Shown here: positions 1-5,786 of the stretch, piece by piece
How the letters are laid out: each line of letters begins with the position of its first letter
Position numbering within the stretch: the stretch's first letter is position 1
Assembly: GCA_046735055.1 (NCBI GenBank)
Contig: JBKPSO010000016.1
Coordinates: 1-13,394 of the forward strand
Length of the DNA stretch: 13,394 nt
DNA from: DATBLE01 sp046735055
GTDB taxonomy: Bacteria > Actinomycetota > Thermoleophilia > Gaiellales > Gaiellaceae
Reading direction: 5' to 3'
Made by a program: the position numbers and the translations under genes
Notes under the pieces: model-generated
Told to the model about the DNA's origin: nothing
The model's input: the letters and a program-made list of their open reading frames with translations, nothing else
Databases searched by the model: none

Positions 1-644
1 GTTTTGAGAGCGACGAGGCAGACGACGCGATATGGACCCTCTTCGAGCTCGGCAAAGAGGCGGGGAAGCTCATGGTTCTCGAGGTAGGCAGCTTCCTTTC
101 GCTCCGGACGCGGCTTCAGGCCTGGGTGTAGCTCCCGGACCGGATTGACAGAGGCGTATCGATGTCGGAGCGCAGCCTGAAGGCATGCCCCGAGGACGCG
201 GAGGTGCTTGGCGCGAGTCGATGTGGAAGCGCCTCTCGCTCGCATGATTTCGTTGAAGCGCGTGATGTCTTCCGGATGGAGACGGCGGACGCGCTTGTTC
301 TCGAAGATCGCTTTTGCGAGGTTGATCGTCGATCGGTAGGAGTCGATGGTGCTTGGTTTGCGCTCGAGCGAGGCCAGCCATCGGTCCGCCCAATCGGAGA
401 AGCCGATGTTCTCTTGAGGCCGGTAAGCCCCGTCATCAACAGATACGGCGATCTTGCGTAGAGCTCGCTCGGCGTCGCGGCGGTTTCGCCCGACCCGCTC
501 TTTGTAGGCCCTTCGCCCTTCCCGGACTACGACGTAATAGACGGGTCCTTGGGGGCACGTGCAGCCACCGGAGGCGTCTTTGAACGATGTCCAGGCCCGC
601 TTGAGGCCACATTGCCGCGAATGCTTGGCCTGGAGACTAGCCAC
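1..644 (-). CDS. Tyrosine site-specific integrase, partial (C-terminal part beyond window)
   Basis: Phage/island-type tyrosine recombinase that would insert and excise a mobile element at a tRNA gene. I translated the minus strand directly: 214 codons are open from a GTG at 644 to the window edge. Residues about 1-65 carry a CxC (CTC, 28-30) and a YYVVVREGRR strand pattern followed by VGRNRRDAERAL, like the arm-type DNA-binding region of actinobacterial integrases. Residues about 80-175 (FSDWADRWL ... KHLRVLGACLQAALRH ... NPV) match the SAM-like core-binding domain. The catalytic domain has only just begun (LPRLFAELEEGPYRVVCLVALK), so the R-H-R-Y residues are out of view. A TAG lies 11 codons upstream of the GTG with no other start between, which fixes the start, although no good Shine-Dalgarno is seen. 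The gene begins 91 bp from the tRNA-Lys 3' end and reads away from it. It is intact as far as visible. Confidence 0.87.
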   Translation of the reverse strand, partial: MASLQAKHSRQCGLKRAWTSFKDASGGCTCPQGPVYYVVVREGRRAYKERVGRNRRDAERALRKIAVSVDDGAYRPQENIGFSDWADRWLASLERKPSTIDSYRSTINLAKAIFENKRVRRLHPEDITRFNEIMRARGASTSTRAKHLRVLGACLQAALRHRYASVNPVRELHPGLKPRPERKEAAYLENHELPRLFAELEEGPYRVVCLVALK

Positions 645-735
645 GGAAGGCTCGAAATCCGTACTCCACTCGTACTACCAGAGGCTATCACGGGCCAGCG
701 CGAAAAGACACAAGCTCATTTGCAGGGATTTTCTA

Positions 736-775
736 TGGGCCGGGCAGGGATCGAACCTGCGACCTTGGGATTAAA
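736..775. other. Probable attachment (att) site in the 3' half of tRNA-Lys
   Basis: Inferred from layout. A tyrosine integrase starts 91 bp beyond the 3' end of this tRNA and points away, the standard arrangement at one end of an element that recombines into the 3' half of a tRNA gene. The exact crossover cannot be set because the second att copy lies outside the window. The octamer GCAGGGAT occurs in the T arm (744-751) and again just outside the tRNA (722-729), 22 bp apart. It could be a pair of core-type binding sites, or chance. Confidence 0.5.
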
Positions 776-808
776 AGTCCCCTGCTCTACCGACTGAGCT
801 ACCGGCCC
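736..808 (-). tRNA. tRNA-Lys (anticodon TTT)
   Basis: The minus strand folds as a full cloverleaf of 73 nt. The acceptor arms GGGCCGG (808-802) and CCGGCCC (743-737) pair perfectly with discriminator A at 736. The D arm has AGCTCAGTCGGTAGAGC, the anticodon loop is CTTTTAA, and the T arm is GCAGG-TTCGATC-CCTGC. The first pair of the anticodon stem is a G-A mismatch. CCA is not encoded. The 3' end faces the integrase gene. Confidence 0.96.
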
Positions 809-818
809 ACCTGCATCG

Positions 819-824
819 AGTATA
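819..824 (-). promoter_or_regulatory. -10 box of the tRNA-Lys promoter
   Basis: The minus strand reads TATACT at 824-819, a near-consensus -10 element, 10 bp ahead of the mature tRNA 5' end at 808. That places transcription start a few bases before the tRNA. No clear -35 matches at 16-18 bp spacing (TGCCTG at 17 bp is weak). Confidence 0.5.
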
Positions 825-835
825 GAAACGCATTG

Positions 836-1048
836 ATGGATCAGGCACGCGTCAGTCTGCTGCGGTGGCTGCGGCGGCAGCTCCGGCAGCCGCTCCCGGA
901 GCGCGAGCACCTCGAGGCGGCCGTCGAGAACGACGATCCGGCGGAGGCGCGGCGGCTGCTCGCGGACGCGCCGTTCTCCCGCGAGCAGCGTCGGTACGTC
1001 GACGACGTGCTCGACGCCTGGGATCGCGAGAAAGCCGCGCGCAGCTAG
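836..1048 (+). CDS. Small hypothetical protein (70 aa)
   Basis: Function not recognised. The 70-residue protein is charged and helical in look: a basic N-terminus (SLLRWLRRQLRQPLPER), then an acidic, Ala/Arg-rich part (EAAVENDDPAEARRLLADAPFSREQRRYVDDVLDAWDREKAARS) that reads like two or three short amphipathic helices. There is no signal peptide, membrane segment or Cys. G/C is strongly preferred at third positions, which supports real coding. I use the ATG at 836; a TTG directly before it (833) would add one residue. Its stop overlaps the stop of the opposing gene in a CTAG, so the two genes converge. Confidence 0.6.
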   Translation: MDQARVSLLRWLRRQLRQPLPEREHLEAAVENDDPAEARRLLADAPFSREQRRYVDDVLDAWDREKAARS

Positions 1049-1272
1049 ACCGCGCGGCGGATGACCGAGATTCCCCAGGCTGCGCCGGAGGCGAAGAGCT
1101 CGTCGGGATCGACCTCGCCGACCCAGCCGAGGAAGTGCTTCGAGGGATCGTCCTCGGTCGCGCCGTAGACGGCGAGCCGCTCCTTCGCCGGCGGCGCCTG
1201 CGGCCGCTCGAGCCGCTCGAGCTCGGCCTCTCGCTCCTCGCTCGCCGGCCCTTCCATGTATCCGCGCGGCAT
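1045..1272 (-). CDS. Small hypothetical protein (75 aa)
   Basis: Function not recognised. The N-terminal half is charged and rich in Glu, Arg and Pro (EEREAELERLERPQAPPAKERLAVYG) and looks disordered or helical. The C-terminal half has a more globular pattern (DPSKHFLGWVGEVDPDELFASG then AAWGISVIRRAV). No signal peptide or known motif is visible. The ATG at 1272 has no good Shine-Dalgarno, and the Met at codon 6 (1257) is an alternative start. The gene converges on the 70-aa gene at 836-1048, sharing the palindromic CTAG so that both stops are TAG. Codon use matches genuine genes of the window. Confidence 0.55.
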   Translation of the reverse strand: MPRGYMEGPASEEREAELERLERPQAPPAKERLAVYGATEDDPSKHFLGWVGEVDPDELFASGAAWGISVIRRAV

Positions 1273-1294
1273 CTGGGGAGCGTAGCGCCGCCGC

Positions 1295-1300
1295 TATCCT
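1295..1300 (+). promoter_or_regulatory. -10 box of the tRNA-Glu promoter
   Basis: TATCCT at 1295-1300 lies 9 bp before the mature tRNA 5' end at 1310, the right distance for a start site just ahead of the tRNA. No convincing -35 is visible. Confidence 0.45.
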
Positions 1301-1309
1301 GCCCGTGCC

Positions 1310-1382
1310 GCCCCCGTCGACTAGCGGCCCAGGTCACAGCCCTTTCAAGGCTGTAGCGCGGGTTCGAATCCCGCCGGGGGCA
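1310..1382 (+). tRNA. tRNA-Glu (anticodon TTC)
   Basis: A 73-nt cloverleaf. Acceptor GCCCCCG (1310-1316) pairs with CGGGGGC (1375-1381), with discriminator A at 1382. The anticodon stem-loop is CAGCC-CTTTCAA-GGCTG and the T arm is GCGGG-TTCGAAT-CCCGC. No CCA is encoded. The isomerase operon on the other strand ends 25 bp downstream. Confidence 0.96.
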
Positions 1383-1407
1383 TTCCTCCTGTAACCAGGC
1401 ACGGGCA

Positions 1408-2250
1408 TCAGTCGAGGGCGATTGCGGCGATCGCCCGGTTGACCTCGGCGGCCGCAGCCTCGATGCCGTCGGCCGGCCCGTAATCGCTGTCCTCGTGCTC
1501 GATCGAGAGCGCGCCGTCGTAGCCGGCGGCCCGAAGGGCACGGAGGTAGGACTCTGTTGTGATCACGCCGCGCCCGGGAAGGACATATCGCCACCAATTA
1601 CTGCCGAGGACGCCGACGCGGCGCAGCCGCTCCTGGTCGTAGGCGACGTCCTTGACGTGGGCGAGACGCACGCGCGCGGAGAACTCCTCCAGAGCGGCGC
1701 GCCAGTCGATACGCATCCACTCGAGGTGGGAGGGATCGAAAACGAGCCCGACGTGCTCGGCGGGAAATGCCTGGAAGAAGAGTCGCCAGTGGTCGAGGTC
1801 ACGAAGATTGGTGCGGTACCAGTTCTCGAACGCGACAGCCACCCCCAGCTCTCCGGCCCGCGCGAGCAGCGGTCCGAGCAAGTCGGGCAGGATGTTCGTG
1901 ATCGTGCGCTCTCGGTCGTGGTCGATCGGGAAGCCGGCGACCGTCGAGACGACTGGGATGTCGGCGCGAGCTGCAACTTCGATTGCCTGGGTGAGCACGC
2001 GCGGGGCCAGCTCAGCCTCTTCGTCTGAACCGGTGACCAGGTAGTAGGCGGCGATAGCGGCCACCTCGCAGCCGCCCTGTCGGATCTGCTCGATCATCCG
2101 CAGCTGGTCGTCGTCGCACGATCCGGGCGCAAGGAGGCCGCGGTCGGAGATCGCGAGCTCGAGTGCGCGGGCGTCCACACGATCGGCGAGGGCCAGAACG
2201 TCCCGCACGGAGACGTCGACGAAGGGGGCGGTCAGGAAGGCTGCGTGCAC
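1408..2250 (-). CDS. Sugar phosphate isomerase/epimerase (xylose-isomerase-like TIM barrel)
   Basis: A 280-aa cytoplasmic enzyme of the AP-endonuclease-2-like TIM-barrel family, which isomerises or epimerises sugars, inositols or keto-sugars with a divalent metal. The expected metal ligands fall in order at strand ends: E142 (VAVAFENWYR), D172 and H175 (VFDPSHLEW), H198 (LAHVKDV) and E251 (LSIEHED). The N-terminal strand (AAFLTAPFVDVSVRDVLALA) and the length are normal. The GTG at 2250 starts 5 bp after the stop of the Gfo/Idh/MocA gene, with AAGG about 11 nt upstream, so the two form one transcript. Such pairs are common in catabolism of inositol-like or rare sugars. The actual substrate cannot be told from sequence. 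Confidence 0.88.
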   Translation of the reverse strand: MHAAFLTAPFVDVSVRDVLALADRVDARALELAISDRGLLAPGSCDDDQLRMIEQIRQGGCEVAAIAAYYLVTGSDEEAELAPRVLTQAIEVAARADIPVVSTVAGFPIDHDRERTITNILPDLLGPLLARAGELGVAVAFENWYRTNLRDLDHWRLFFQAFPAEHVGLVFDPSHLEWMRIDWRAALEEFSARVRLAHVKDVAYDQERLRRVGVLGSNWWRYVLPGRGVITTESYLRALRAAGYDGALSIEHEDSDYGPADGIEAAAAEVNRAIAAIALD

Positions 2251-2255
2251 GTAGA

Positions 2256-3248
2256 TCAGCCTTGCGCCACGCGGACGGGAGCGTGCTCCTCGGCGGAGCG
2301 GTACAGCGCCTCGATCAGGCGGGCCAGCTCGAGCCCGAGCCGAACAGGGGTCAGCGTCTCGGCCTCGCCGCGAAGGCAGCGAACGAAGTTCGCCTCAGCT
2401 GACTCGGCGGCCGGAAGCTCCACGATGTCCCGCTCGCTCCATCCGGTCACGAATTCCAGGCGTCCGCCGTACACGCTCGTGTTCAGGCACTTCTCGGAGC
2501 CATTGAGATAGATGTTCTCGCTCATGCCCTTCGCGTCCCCGCTCACCGCGATCGTGCCGAGCGCACCGCCGTCGAAGCGGAGGGATGCGGCCACGAAGAC
2601 GTCGACCGCCATGTTCTCGCGATCGATGTACGCAGAGACCTCCTCCGGGGTCTGTCCGGTCAGATGGAGCAGAGCGGCGAGCATGTGATAGCCGCTGTCG
2701 ATCAGGTTGCCACCGCCTCCAAGCACGGGATCGGTGCGCCAGGTTCCTTTGACGTTCTTTAGCCACTCCTGCGCGACAACGCCGGTCGCCAGCCGGATGT
2801 CGCCGAGCTCGCCCGCATCGAGCATGGCGCGAAGATGGCGAAACTCGGCCGAGTAGATTCCCTCCACGGCAATCGAGACGACGCGACCCGTTTGCTCGAC
2901 CAGCTCCACGAGTTTTCTCGCATCGCCGCTCGTGGTCACCATCGGCTTGTAGATCAGCGCGTCGCAGCCGGCCGCCAGCGCGTCAGCCGCATGTTCGAAG
3001 TGCAGCCCGTGCGGGCTGGCGATGACGACTCCATCCAGCTCGAGTGAGTCGAGAAGCCCCCGGTGATCGTCGAAGAACGTGGGCTCTTCGCCGGCTCTTG
3101 GGAACACGGTGTCGACGAACACCTTCCGCATTTCGCGGCTCGGCTCGGCAACTCCGGCGATCACCGCGCCGGTGCCAGCGAGCAGCCTCGGGGCACGGAA
3201 CCGCATCAATTCGCCGGCGCCGATCAGGCCGAGACGGACCTCGGTCAC
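2256..3248 (-). CDS. Gfo/Idh/MocA family NAD(P)-dependent oxidoreductase
   Basis: A dehydrogenase that oxidises or reduces a sugar or polyol hydroxyl. Residues 7-12 (GLIGAG) form the Rossmann nucleotide-binding loop and 77-79 (ASP) close the fold. The family EKP motif reads YKP here (Y100-K101-P102), so the catalytic Lys is kept but the preceding Glu is lost. The D-x-x-x-H motif is present as IDSGYH (D184, H188), followed by the beta-sheet domain. Length is 330 aa, as usual. I prefer the GTG at 3248, with AGGGA about 8 nt upstream. A GTG at 3269 would add seven residues and could be used by a leaderless mRNA (see the palindrome at 3257-3275). First gene of a two-gene operon with the isomerase. 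Confidence 0.88.
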   Translation of the reverse strand: MTEVRLGLIGAGELMRFRAPRLLAGTGAVIAGVAEPSREMRKVFVDTVFPRAGEEPTFFDDHRGLLDSLELDGVVIASPHGLHFEHAADALAAGCDALIYKPMVTTSGDARKLVELVEQTGRVVSIAVEGIYSAEFRHLRAMLDAGELGDIRLATGVVAQEWLKNVKGTWRTDPVLGGGGNLIDSGYHMLAALLHLTGQTPEEVSAYIDRENMAVDVFVAASLRFDGGALGTIAVSGDAKGMSENIYLNGSEKCLNTSVYGGRLEFVTGWSERDIVELPAAESAEANFVRCLRGEAETLTPVRLGLELARLIEALYRSAEEHAPVRVAQG

Positions 3249-3256
3249 GCCGAATC

Positions 3257-3275
3257 CCTGTCGCGGCACGACAGG
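3257..3275 (-). promoter_or_regulatory. Palindrome and -10-like box ahead of the sugar operon
   Basis: CCTGTCG (3257-3263) and CGACAGG (3269-3275) are perfect 7-bp inverted arms around a 5-nt centre. Directly upstream on the minus strand, TACGAT (3281-3276) fits a TANNNT -10 box. A repressor bound here would cover the transcription start region of the oxidoreductase/isomerase operon. It could also be an RNA hairpin in the leader. The matching regulator is not known; the LacI gene at the right edge and the truncated TetR are the only ones in view. Confidence 0.4.
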
Positions 3276-3315
3276 ATCGTACTGCCGTGAATCCCCGCGC
3301 TGTGACCGGCTGAGA

Positions 3316-3344
3316 GCGGTCGTGACGGGCGATCCGCGGTCGTG
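3316..3344. repeat. Two direct repeats GCGGTCGTG, 20 bp apart
   Basis: GCGGTCGTG occurs at 3316-3324 and 3336-3344, starts exactly 20 bp apart, between the truncated TetR gene and the sugar operon. Spacing of about two helical turns places both on one face of the DNA, as for activator half-sites upstream of a promoter. In GC-rich DNA chance is possible. Confidence 0.3.
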
Positions 3345-3357
3345 GCCGTGAGTTGCG

Positions 3358-3861
3358 TTACGCGCGCCTTGGCGCGAAGCTCTCGAGGATCGTGTCGACG
3401 AGCCGCTGGCCGAGCTTGGGGTCGAGTGGTTGGCGGCTGAACAGCAGCCGGTAGTAGATCGGCCCGATCAGCAGCTCGTGCAGGAGGCGAAGTTCAGTGC
3501 CGGGGCGAAGGTCGCCCCGGGCGATGCCGCGGTCGATCACCGGCTGGAGCTGCTGCCAGCGCGGCTCGATGACGTGCTCGAGATAGACCCGACCGAGCTT
3601 CGGATCGGTCGCGATCTCTGAGACGAGCCCCTGCATGGCGGAGCCGTACGGCGACGAGGCGAGCGCCTTGACGACCGAGTTGACGAAGGTGAGGAACTCC
3701 TTCCGGGTGTCGCCGACGTCCACCGGGTCTGCGAAGCGCGGGAGCATTTCGATCATGACCGCGTCGAGCGCGAGCTCCCACTTGTCGCGCCAGCGCCGGT
3801 AGATCGTCGTCTTCGCGACACCTGAGCGGGCCGCTACCGCCTCGACCGTCAGAGACGGCAA
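3358..3861 (-). pseudogene. TetR-family transcriptional regulator lacking its N-terminus
   Basis: The reading frame encodes the end of a TetR DNA-binding domain, LTVEAVAARSGVAKTTIYRRWRDKWEL (helix-turn-helix), followed by a normal ligand-binding half ending SFAPRRA (about 167 aa). Family members have a further 25-30 residues before this point, helix 1 of the type 'ILdAAlelFaerGy', needed to brace the HTH. Here a TGA lies eight codons before the TTG at 3861, and none of the three minus-strand frames between 3862 and 3974 encodes helix 1. The 5' end therefore seems to be lost, with a strong hairpin and the end of the SDR gene in its place. The rest of the frame is open, so the loss may be recent, or a short protein may still be made. 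The original target is unknown. Confidence 0.65.
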
Positions 3862-3900
3862 TGCGAAAGCACATCCAGATCAAGTCCTGAGGACGGGCCG

Positions 3901-3923
3901 GGGCCAGGCGTCGCGCCTGGCCC
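3901..3923 (-). terminator. Strong GC hairpin downstream of the SDR gene
   Basis: GGGCCAGGCG (3901-3910) and CGCCTGGCCC (3914-3923) pair perfectly over 10 bp with a 3-nt loop. It lies 51 bp past the stop of the denD-SDR operon. No T-run follows on the minus strand, which is common for actinobacterial terminators but leaves the call open. It also sits where the 5' end of the TetR gene ought to be. Confidence 0.5.
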
Positions 3924-3974
3924 GGGGCGCCTCTGAAGGGACGGATTCTCGGTGACACCGCGGACTGAGGCAGC

Positions 3975-4718
3975 TCAGCCCCGCCCGACGAACGGCATCT
4001 TCGTCGCCATCACGGTCATGAACTGGACGTTGGCGTCGAGCGGGAGCGTTGCCATGTAGACGACTGCGCGGGCGACGTGGTCGACGTCGAACGTCGGCTC
4101 GCGCCGCGTCTCCCCGTCCGGCTGGAGCACGCCGGTGGTCCGCATCGGCTCGGTCAGCTCCGTGGCGGCGTTTCCGATGTCGATCTGGCCGCACGCGATG
4201 TCGTACGGCCTGCCGTCGAGCGACGTCGAGCGCGTCAGCCCGGTGACGCCGTGCTTCGCGGCGGTGTACGCCGCGGAGAGCGGCCTCGGCACGCTCGCGG
4301 AGATCGACCCGTTGTTGATGATCCGGCCGCCGCGGGGCGCCTGGCGCTTCATCAGCTCGAACGCGCGCTGCGTGCAGAGGAACGCGCCCGTGAGGTTCGT
4401 GTCGAGCACCGATCGCCATGCATCGAGCTCGAGCTCCTCGAGCGGGACGGCCTTCGCCGACACGCCCGCGTTGTTGAACAGCAGATCGAGCCGGCCGAAT
4501 CTCTGCTCGATCTGCGCGAAGAGCGCGGCGACCGACGCGGGATCGCGCACGTCGGCGGGGATCGCGACCGCGTCATTGCCCGCCTCGGCGGCGGCGGCCT
4601 CCAGCGGCTCCCGGCGCCGGCCAGAGAGGACGACGGTGAAGCCGTCGTTCGCGAGCGCGATCGCGCTCGCCCGGCCGATGCCGCTGCCCGCGCCCGTGAC
4701 CAGGGCGATCTGCGTCAT
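3975..4718 (-). CDS. Classical short-chain dehydrogenase/reductase (SDR)
   Basis: A 247-aa cytoplasmic NAD(P)-dependent oxidoreductase. Key residues: TGAGSGIG (8-15) binds the nucleotide; D56 contacts adenine (ADV); NNAG is at 82-85; N108, a Ser in NGSIS (S138/S140), Y151 and K155 (YTAAKHG) form the catalytic set. The Arg pair after the second strand (SGRRR) hints at NADP preference. The start is set at 4718 because its ATG overlaps the TGA of denD as ATGA, so the two proteins are translationally coupled. The frame stays open upstream but that part lies inside denD. Pairing with a DenD-like enzyme suggests a second redox step on the same sugar acid or polyol. The substrate is not shown by the sequence. 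Confidence 0.9.
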   Translation of the reverse strand: MTQIALVTGAGSGIGRASAIALANDGFTVVLSGRRREPLEAAAAEAGNDAVAIPADVRDPASVAALFAQIEQRFGRLDLLFNNAGVSAKAVPLEELELDAWRSVLDTNLTGAFLCTQRAFELMKRQAPRGGRIINNGSISASVPRPLSAAYTAAKHGVTGLTRSTSLDGRPYDIACGQIDIGNAATELTEPMRTTGVLQPDGETRREPTFDVDHVARAVVYMATLPLDANVQFMTVMATKMPFVGRG

Positions 4719-5701
4719 CGCGCCACCGCGATCCGGCCGCCGAGCTCGTCCTCGACGTGGACCCGGACGATCTCGTCGAAGCTCTTCTCCGCCCGAAAGC
4801 CGAGCTCCCACGCGCGCTGCGCAGCGAAGTTGCCCGGCCAGCTGCCGACGATTCGCTCGATCGTCTCGTCGGGCTCTCGGCGGATCAGTCGGACCGCATC
4901 TTCACCGGCGACCCGCCGCAGCGCCTCGATCTGCTCGGCCACCGTCGCAGACACGCCCGGCATCGTCAGGCAGCGCCGCCCGCCGAGCGCGGCCGCATCG
5001 AGCTGCGCGGCGTGGACGAGGAACCCGACGGCGGCGCGCGGCGACGCGAACCAGTGCCGGACGGACTCACCTACCGGCAGGACGGCCTCCTCGCCGTTCA
5101 GGGGCTCGCGGATGATGCTCGAGAAGAACCCTGACGCGGCGAGATTCGGCGGCCCCGGCCGGACGCAGATCGTCGGCAGGCGGATGCCGACGCCGTCGAG
5201 AAACCCGCGCCTCGTGTAGTCCGAGAGGAGCAGCTCGGAGATCGCCTTCTGCGTCCCGTAGCTCGTCGCGGGCGTGAGTGCGTGATCGTCGCCGATCACA
5301 TCGGGGAGCGGCGCGCCGAAGACCGCGATCGACGAGCTGAAGACGAGCCGCGGCCGGTATCCAGAGCCCGCCGCGCGCGCGCCCTCGAGCAGAGCTTGCA
5401 TCCCGCCCACGTTCACCCGGTAGCCCTTGTCGAAATCGGCCTCGGCTTCACCCGACACGACGGCGGCGAGGTGAAAGATCACATCAGGCCGGCTCGCGAC
5501 CAGATCCCCGGCCACCCCGGGCTCCGCCAGATCCGCGACGACGCTCTCGACCTCGCACTCGGCCTCCTCGAGTTCCGGCTCGACTACATCCACCAGCGCC
5601 AGCCGTTCGACCCGCTCGTGTGCGAGTGTCGGAGCTCGGGCCAGGCGATCCGCCAGCTTGCGCCCGATCATGCCGGCCGCACCGAGAATCAGGATGCGCA
5701 C
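4715..5701 (-). CDS. denD: DenD-like D-erythronate dehydrogenase (NAD-dependent epimerase/dehydratase family)
   Basis: An extended-SDR enzyme of 328 aa. DenD oxidises D-erythronate to 2-oxo-tetronate at the entry to four-carbon sugar-acid breakdown. Visible: Rossmann loop GAAGMIGRK (7-15), NAD-selecting D38 after strand 2, FSSSIAVFG (121-129), and catalytic Y148/K152 (YGTQK). The block RLPTICVRPGPPNLAASGFF with SIIREPLNGEEAVLPV and RHWFASPRAAVGFL is what I recall as typical of DenD rather than of generic epimerases. The GTG at 5701 is preceded by GGAAGA about 10 nt upstream. First gene of a two-gene operon with the SDR. The usual partners (OtnI, OtnK, OtnC) are not in the window, so the substrate could also be a related tetronate or uronate. 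Confidence 0.8.
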   Translation of the reverse strand: MRILILGAAGMIGRKLADRLARAPTLAHERVERLALVDVVEPELEEAECEVESVVADLAEPGVAGDLVASRPDVIFHLAAVVSGEAEADFDKGYRVNVGGMQALLEGARAAGSGYRPRLVFSSSIAVFGAPLPDVIGDDHALTPATSYGTQKAISELLLSDYTRRGFLDGVGIRLPTICVRPGPPNLAASGFFSSIIREPLNGEEAVLPVGESVRHWFASPRAAVGFLVHAAQLDAAALGGRRCLTMPGVSATVAEQIEALRRVAGEDAVRLIRREPDETIERIVGSWPGNFAAQRAWELGFRAEKSFDEIVRVHVEDELGGRIAVAR

Positions 5702-5730
5702 GGCCGGAGATTCTTCCAGGCCCCGATCAG

Positions 5731-5750
5731 GGGCGGACAGACGTCCGCCC
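5731..5750. promoter_or_regulatory. Inverted repeat in the denD / SGNH divergent region
   Basis: GGGCGGAC (5731-5738) and GTCCGCCC (5743-5750) are perfect 8-bp inverted arms around AGAC. The site lies 30 bp upstream of the denD GTG, inside the 85-bp gap between denD and the divergent broken SGNH gene. The position suits an operator for denD. A transcribed hairpin is the alternative. Confidence 0.4.
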
Positions 5751-5786
5751 TTCCGCGCAGCTCCTGATTGGCTTCGCGATCAGAGC

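Noticed and set aside
852..1541. Minus-strand open frame of 229 codons across tRNA-Glu
   Set aside because: It reads through a tRNA gene and is almost pure Arg/Ser/Pro/Ala, so it is not a protein-coding gene.
4719..4811. Longer N-terminus for the SDR (start at 4811)
   Set aside because: The added residues lie inside denD and are Arg/Gly-rich. The ATG at 4718 gives the canonical SDR start directly before the TGxxxGxG loop and an ATGA overlap.
4077..5219. Plus-strand open frame (380 codons) opposite the SDR and denD
   Set aside because: No motif is visible, and the minus strand carries both full nucleotide-binding and catalytic motif sets.
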